This document shows positions 62,444 through 64,000 of a DNA stretch of 64,000 nucleotides, one piece after another. The translations under genes and the position numbers were made by a program. Where the stretch lies: NCBI GenBank assembly GCA_905614375.1, contig CAJQSP010000030.1, positions 9,430 through 73,429 on the forward strand, given 5' to 3'. Positions within the stretch are counted from its first letter, which is position 1. Each line of letters opens with the position of its first letter. This DNA comes from an uncultured Dehalococcoidales bacterium. Its GTDB lineage: Bacteria; Chloroflexota; Dehalococcoidia; UBA1151; UBA1328. The notes under the pieces were generated by a model. The model saw only the letters and a list, made by a program, of their open reading frames with translations, searched no databases and was not told the DNA's origin.

Positions 62444-62463
62444 ATTGTTGAGAGGAAATTGCG

Positions 62464-63114
62464 TTGGCGAAAAACATCACTGAACGACTCGCTGCTTGCT
62501 ACACCGGAGCCGTTTATGACGTAATGAGAGAAATGGGGCACCCTAATTGCGTGTTGCCTCACGATATCCGCCCGCTCGACGATACTCAGACTCTTGCCGG
62601 ACCGGTTTGGACATGCAGCGGTCGTATCGACGATTCAATTTCAGACGATGATTCGTTAATGAGCTGGACCGGATTGCTAGGCAAAGCTCCGTCAGGGTCG
62701 GTATTGGTTTGCCAGCCAAATGACTCGACAATTGCTCACATGGGCGAACTTTCAGCAGAAACCCTGAATCATCGCGGCGTCCTCGGTTATGTTGTCGATG
62801 GTGGCAATCGTGACTCTGAATTCATCAAAAAACTCGGTTGGCCAGTGTTCTTTCGCTACTTCACTCCGAAGGACGTAGTAGGGAAGTGGGTAGTGGAATC
62901 GATGGGTAAGCCGATCGTAATCGGTGAAGTTGAGATCACGTCAGGCGACTGGCTTCTTGCTGATATCGACGGCGTAGTGGTTATCCCCCAGTCGGAGATC
63001 GAGACGGTTTTAGATAAGACTGAAGAAATCATGTCGACCGAAAGTGAACTCAGGGCGATGATTCTGAACGGTATGGATCCACAGGAGGCGTACAAAAAGT
63101 ATCGACTTTTCTGA
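62464..63114 (+). CDS. RraA family protein, second copy
   Basis: The TTG has AGAGGA upstream and gives 216 residues. VYDVMREMGHP opens it, and GVLGYVVDGGNRDSEFI carries the GGxRD motif that binds metal and substrate in RraA-like aldolases. PIVIGEVEITSGDWLLADIDGVVVIP is the typical next segment. It is distinctly diverged from the copy at 11.0 kb, so a different hydroxy-dicarboxylate substrate is likely. It lies between an enolase paralogue and a NuoE-like gene. Confidence 0.86.
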   Translation: MAKNITERLAACYTGAVYDVMREMGHPNCVLPHDIRPLDDTQTLAGPVWTCSGRIDDSISDDDSLMSWTGLLGKAPSGSVLVCQPNDSTIAHMGELSAETLNHRGVLGYVVDGGNRDSEFIKKLGWPVFFRYFTPKDVVGKWVVESMGKPIVIGEVEITSGDWLLADIDGVVVIPQSEIETVLDKTEEIMSTESELRAMILNGMDPQEAYKKYRLF

Positions 63115-63218
63115 ACCTTAAAGATTCGCTCTAATCCCGTTGTCTCGCATATTGGGCTCTGCTAGGATTGTGATTCAATTCTCGAAGTCGAATATCTTAC
63201 TTTTTCGTTGAGGCTAAA

Positions 63219-63713
63219 TTGACCACTGCTGAGACATCGCAGAGCTCGAAATTACGTGAACAAATCAGGCAAGTGCTGAACGCTCAACCGCAGCCGACGG
63301 TAACAGTCCTTTCATCGCTTATCGCTATACAGGATTCGATTCACTATCTTCCTGACGAAGCCATCAAAGAGACGTCTACGTTCTGCGGTGAAACTATCAA
63401 CGAAGTCTGGAGCGTTGCATCGTTCTACACGAACTTCCGTTTCACAGCACCCGGCGATAAGACGCTTGATGTGTGTTGGGGACCTGCCTGCCACGTTGTT
63501 GGGGCGCAAGCTATTCTAGATTCGGTGCACGCTGCTCTTGAAATCAAAGAAGAGGGCGAAAGTCCCGACCGTAAAGTTACTCTGAAGTACAACACCTGTT
63601 TGGGTGCTTGTGCGCAGGGTCCGGTTATCGCAATTAATCATCATGTAATCGGCAAACAGACACCGGAGTCCGCAGCGCATATCGCTCGAGAGCTTCGAGG
63701 CCTGAACAGCTAG
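63219..63713 (+). CDS. NuoE-like 2Fe-2S thioredoxin-fold subunit
   Basis: The 164-residue protein has a helical N-terminus (IQDSIHYLPDEAIKETSTF) and a thioredoxin-like domain with Cys in CWGPAC and NTCLGAC, the four ligands of a [2Fe-2S] cluster. Such subunits form the diaphorase end of NADH dehydrogenase, NAD-dependent formate dehydrogenase and bifurcating hydrogenases. TTG 63219 has GAGG upstream. It is followed 36 bases on by a NuoF-like gene, so it belongs to a soluble flavin enzyme rather than a full 14-subunit complex, which is not seen here. Confidence 0.9.
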   Translation: MTTAETSQSSKLREQIRQVLNAQPQPTVTVLSSLIAIQDSIHYLPDEAIKETSTFCGETINEVWSVASFYTNFRFTAPGDKTLDVCWGPACHVVGAQAILDSVHAALEIKEEGESPDRKVTLKYNTCLGACAQGPVIAINHHVIGKQTPESAAHIARELRGLNS

Positions 63714-63749
63714 CTATCAAGCTAGTAGATCAAGAGGACCAGATAACCG

Positions 63750-64000
63750 ATGACAACGCCGTTCGAAGAACTCCAACTCCGCGCTAAAAAACGCTGGGAG
63801 GAGCTGACCTCAGGCGATAGTGCATGGATCAGGATAGGCGGCGGCACTTCTGGCCAGGCGGTTGGTGCTGATGCTGTACTCGACGCATTTCGATCTTCTG
63901 TCGAAACGCTAGGCGTAAATGCCAACGTTTCGATGGTCAGCGCATTAGGTCTGATGTACCTAGAACCGCAAATCGATATATTGATGCCAAACGGCGCAAG
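63750..64000 (+). CDS. NuoF-like flavoprotein subunit, N-terminal part only
   Basis: ATG 63750 has AAGAGGAC upstream. The 83 codons before the window edge read LRAKKRWEELTSGDSAWIRI and GGGTSGQAVGADAVLDAF, the N-terminal thioredoxin-like region found in NuoF/HndC/FdhB-type subunits. The position usually filled by Cys in this short motif is Ser (GTSG). The flavin, NADH and 4Fe-4S parts are beyond the window. With the NuoE-like gene it should form an NAD(P)H-linked module, possibly of a formate dehydrogenase or hydrogenase. Confidence 0.7.
   Translation, partial: MTTPFEELQLRAKKRWEELTSGDSAWIRIGGGTSGQAVGADAVLDAFRSSVETLGVNANVSMVSALGLMYLEPQIDILMPNGA

Noticed and set aside
1..64000. CRISPR arrays, insertion sequences, prophage or integrase genes
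   Set aside because: No regularly spaced repeats, transposase motifs or phage genes were found on reading either strand.

Overview
The window reads as a chromosomal segment of an uncultured marine Chloroflexota, most likely of the SAR202 clade. This is inferred from gene content, not from a marker tree. The pointers are six diverged mandelate racemase/muconate-lactonizing (enolase superfamily) paralogues, paired RraA, TPP-enzyme, Zn-dehydrogenase and ketopantoate-reductase-like genes, and adjacent genes of the YYY (DUF2298) and Agl23 membrane families, which are shared by Chloroflexi and Archaea. Base composition is balanced, TTG/GTG starts are common, and genes are closely packed in short operons. 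Several gaps hold decayed genes. No phage, IS element or CRISPR array was seen.

Layout. 1-2.3 kb: the end of a monomeric sarcosine oxidase-type gene, then a UGSC-family selenoprotein read through an in-frame TGA. 2.6-6.3 kb: a heterodimeric ABC exporter. 6.3-28.7 kb: a catabolic region with a CocE-type hydrolase, two TPP enzymes, RraA, cupin, a GMC oxidoreductase with a gluconate-dehydrogenase subunit-3 partner, three enolase paralogues, a lactonase, a sulfatase, an aldo/keto reductase, dehydrogenases and tRNA-Leu(UAG), interrupted by an ABC-F ATPase. 28.7-36.0 kb: housekeeping genes (lepA, an MFS transporter, galU, SRP RNA, rsmA, ispE) with a broken YceI gene. 36.0-45.0 kb: a second catabolic block (SDR, CehA-type PHP hydrolase, peroxiredoxin, Zn dehydrogenase, tandem enolase paralogues, ketopantoate-reductase-like). 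45.0-52.6 kb: nucleic-acid genes (exonuclease-DinG fusion, OGG-type glycosylase, CCA-adding enzyme, rnc, ftsY) with a second selenoprotein, a DsbA-family protein. 52.6-59.8 kb: a four-gene cluster of large membrane proteins plus a flavoprotein resembling polyprenyl-linked glycosylation genes. 59.9-64.0 kb: SDR, a broken SRPBCC gene, a sixth enolase paralogue, a second RraA, and the start of a NuoE/NuoF-like pair.

The most notable observations are the two in-frame-TGA genes. Each has a hairpin just after the TGA whose loop lies about 20 bases downstream, and TGA serves as an ordinary stop in other genes here, so selenocysteine is a better explanation than codon reassignment. An ORF caller that treats TGA only as stop truncates both proteins. 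The second theme is a broad oxidative and sugar-acid catabolic repertoire in which enolase-fold dehydratases/racemases sit with dehydrogenases, lactonase, aldolase-like RraA and TPP lyases.
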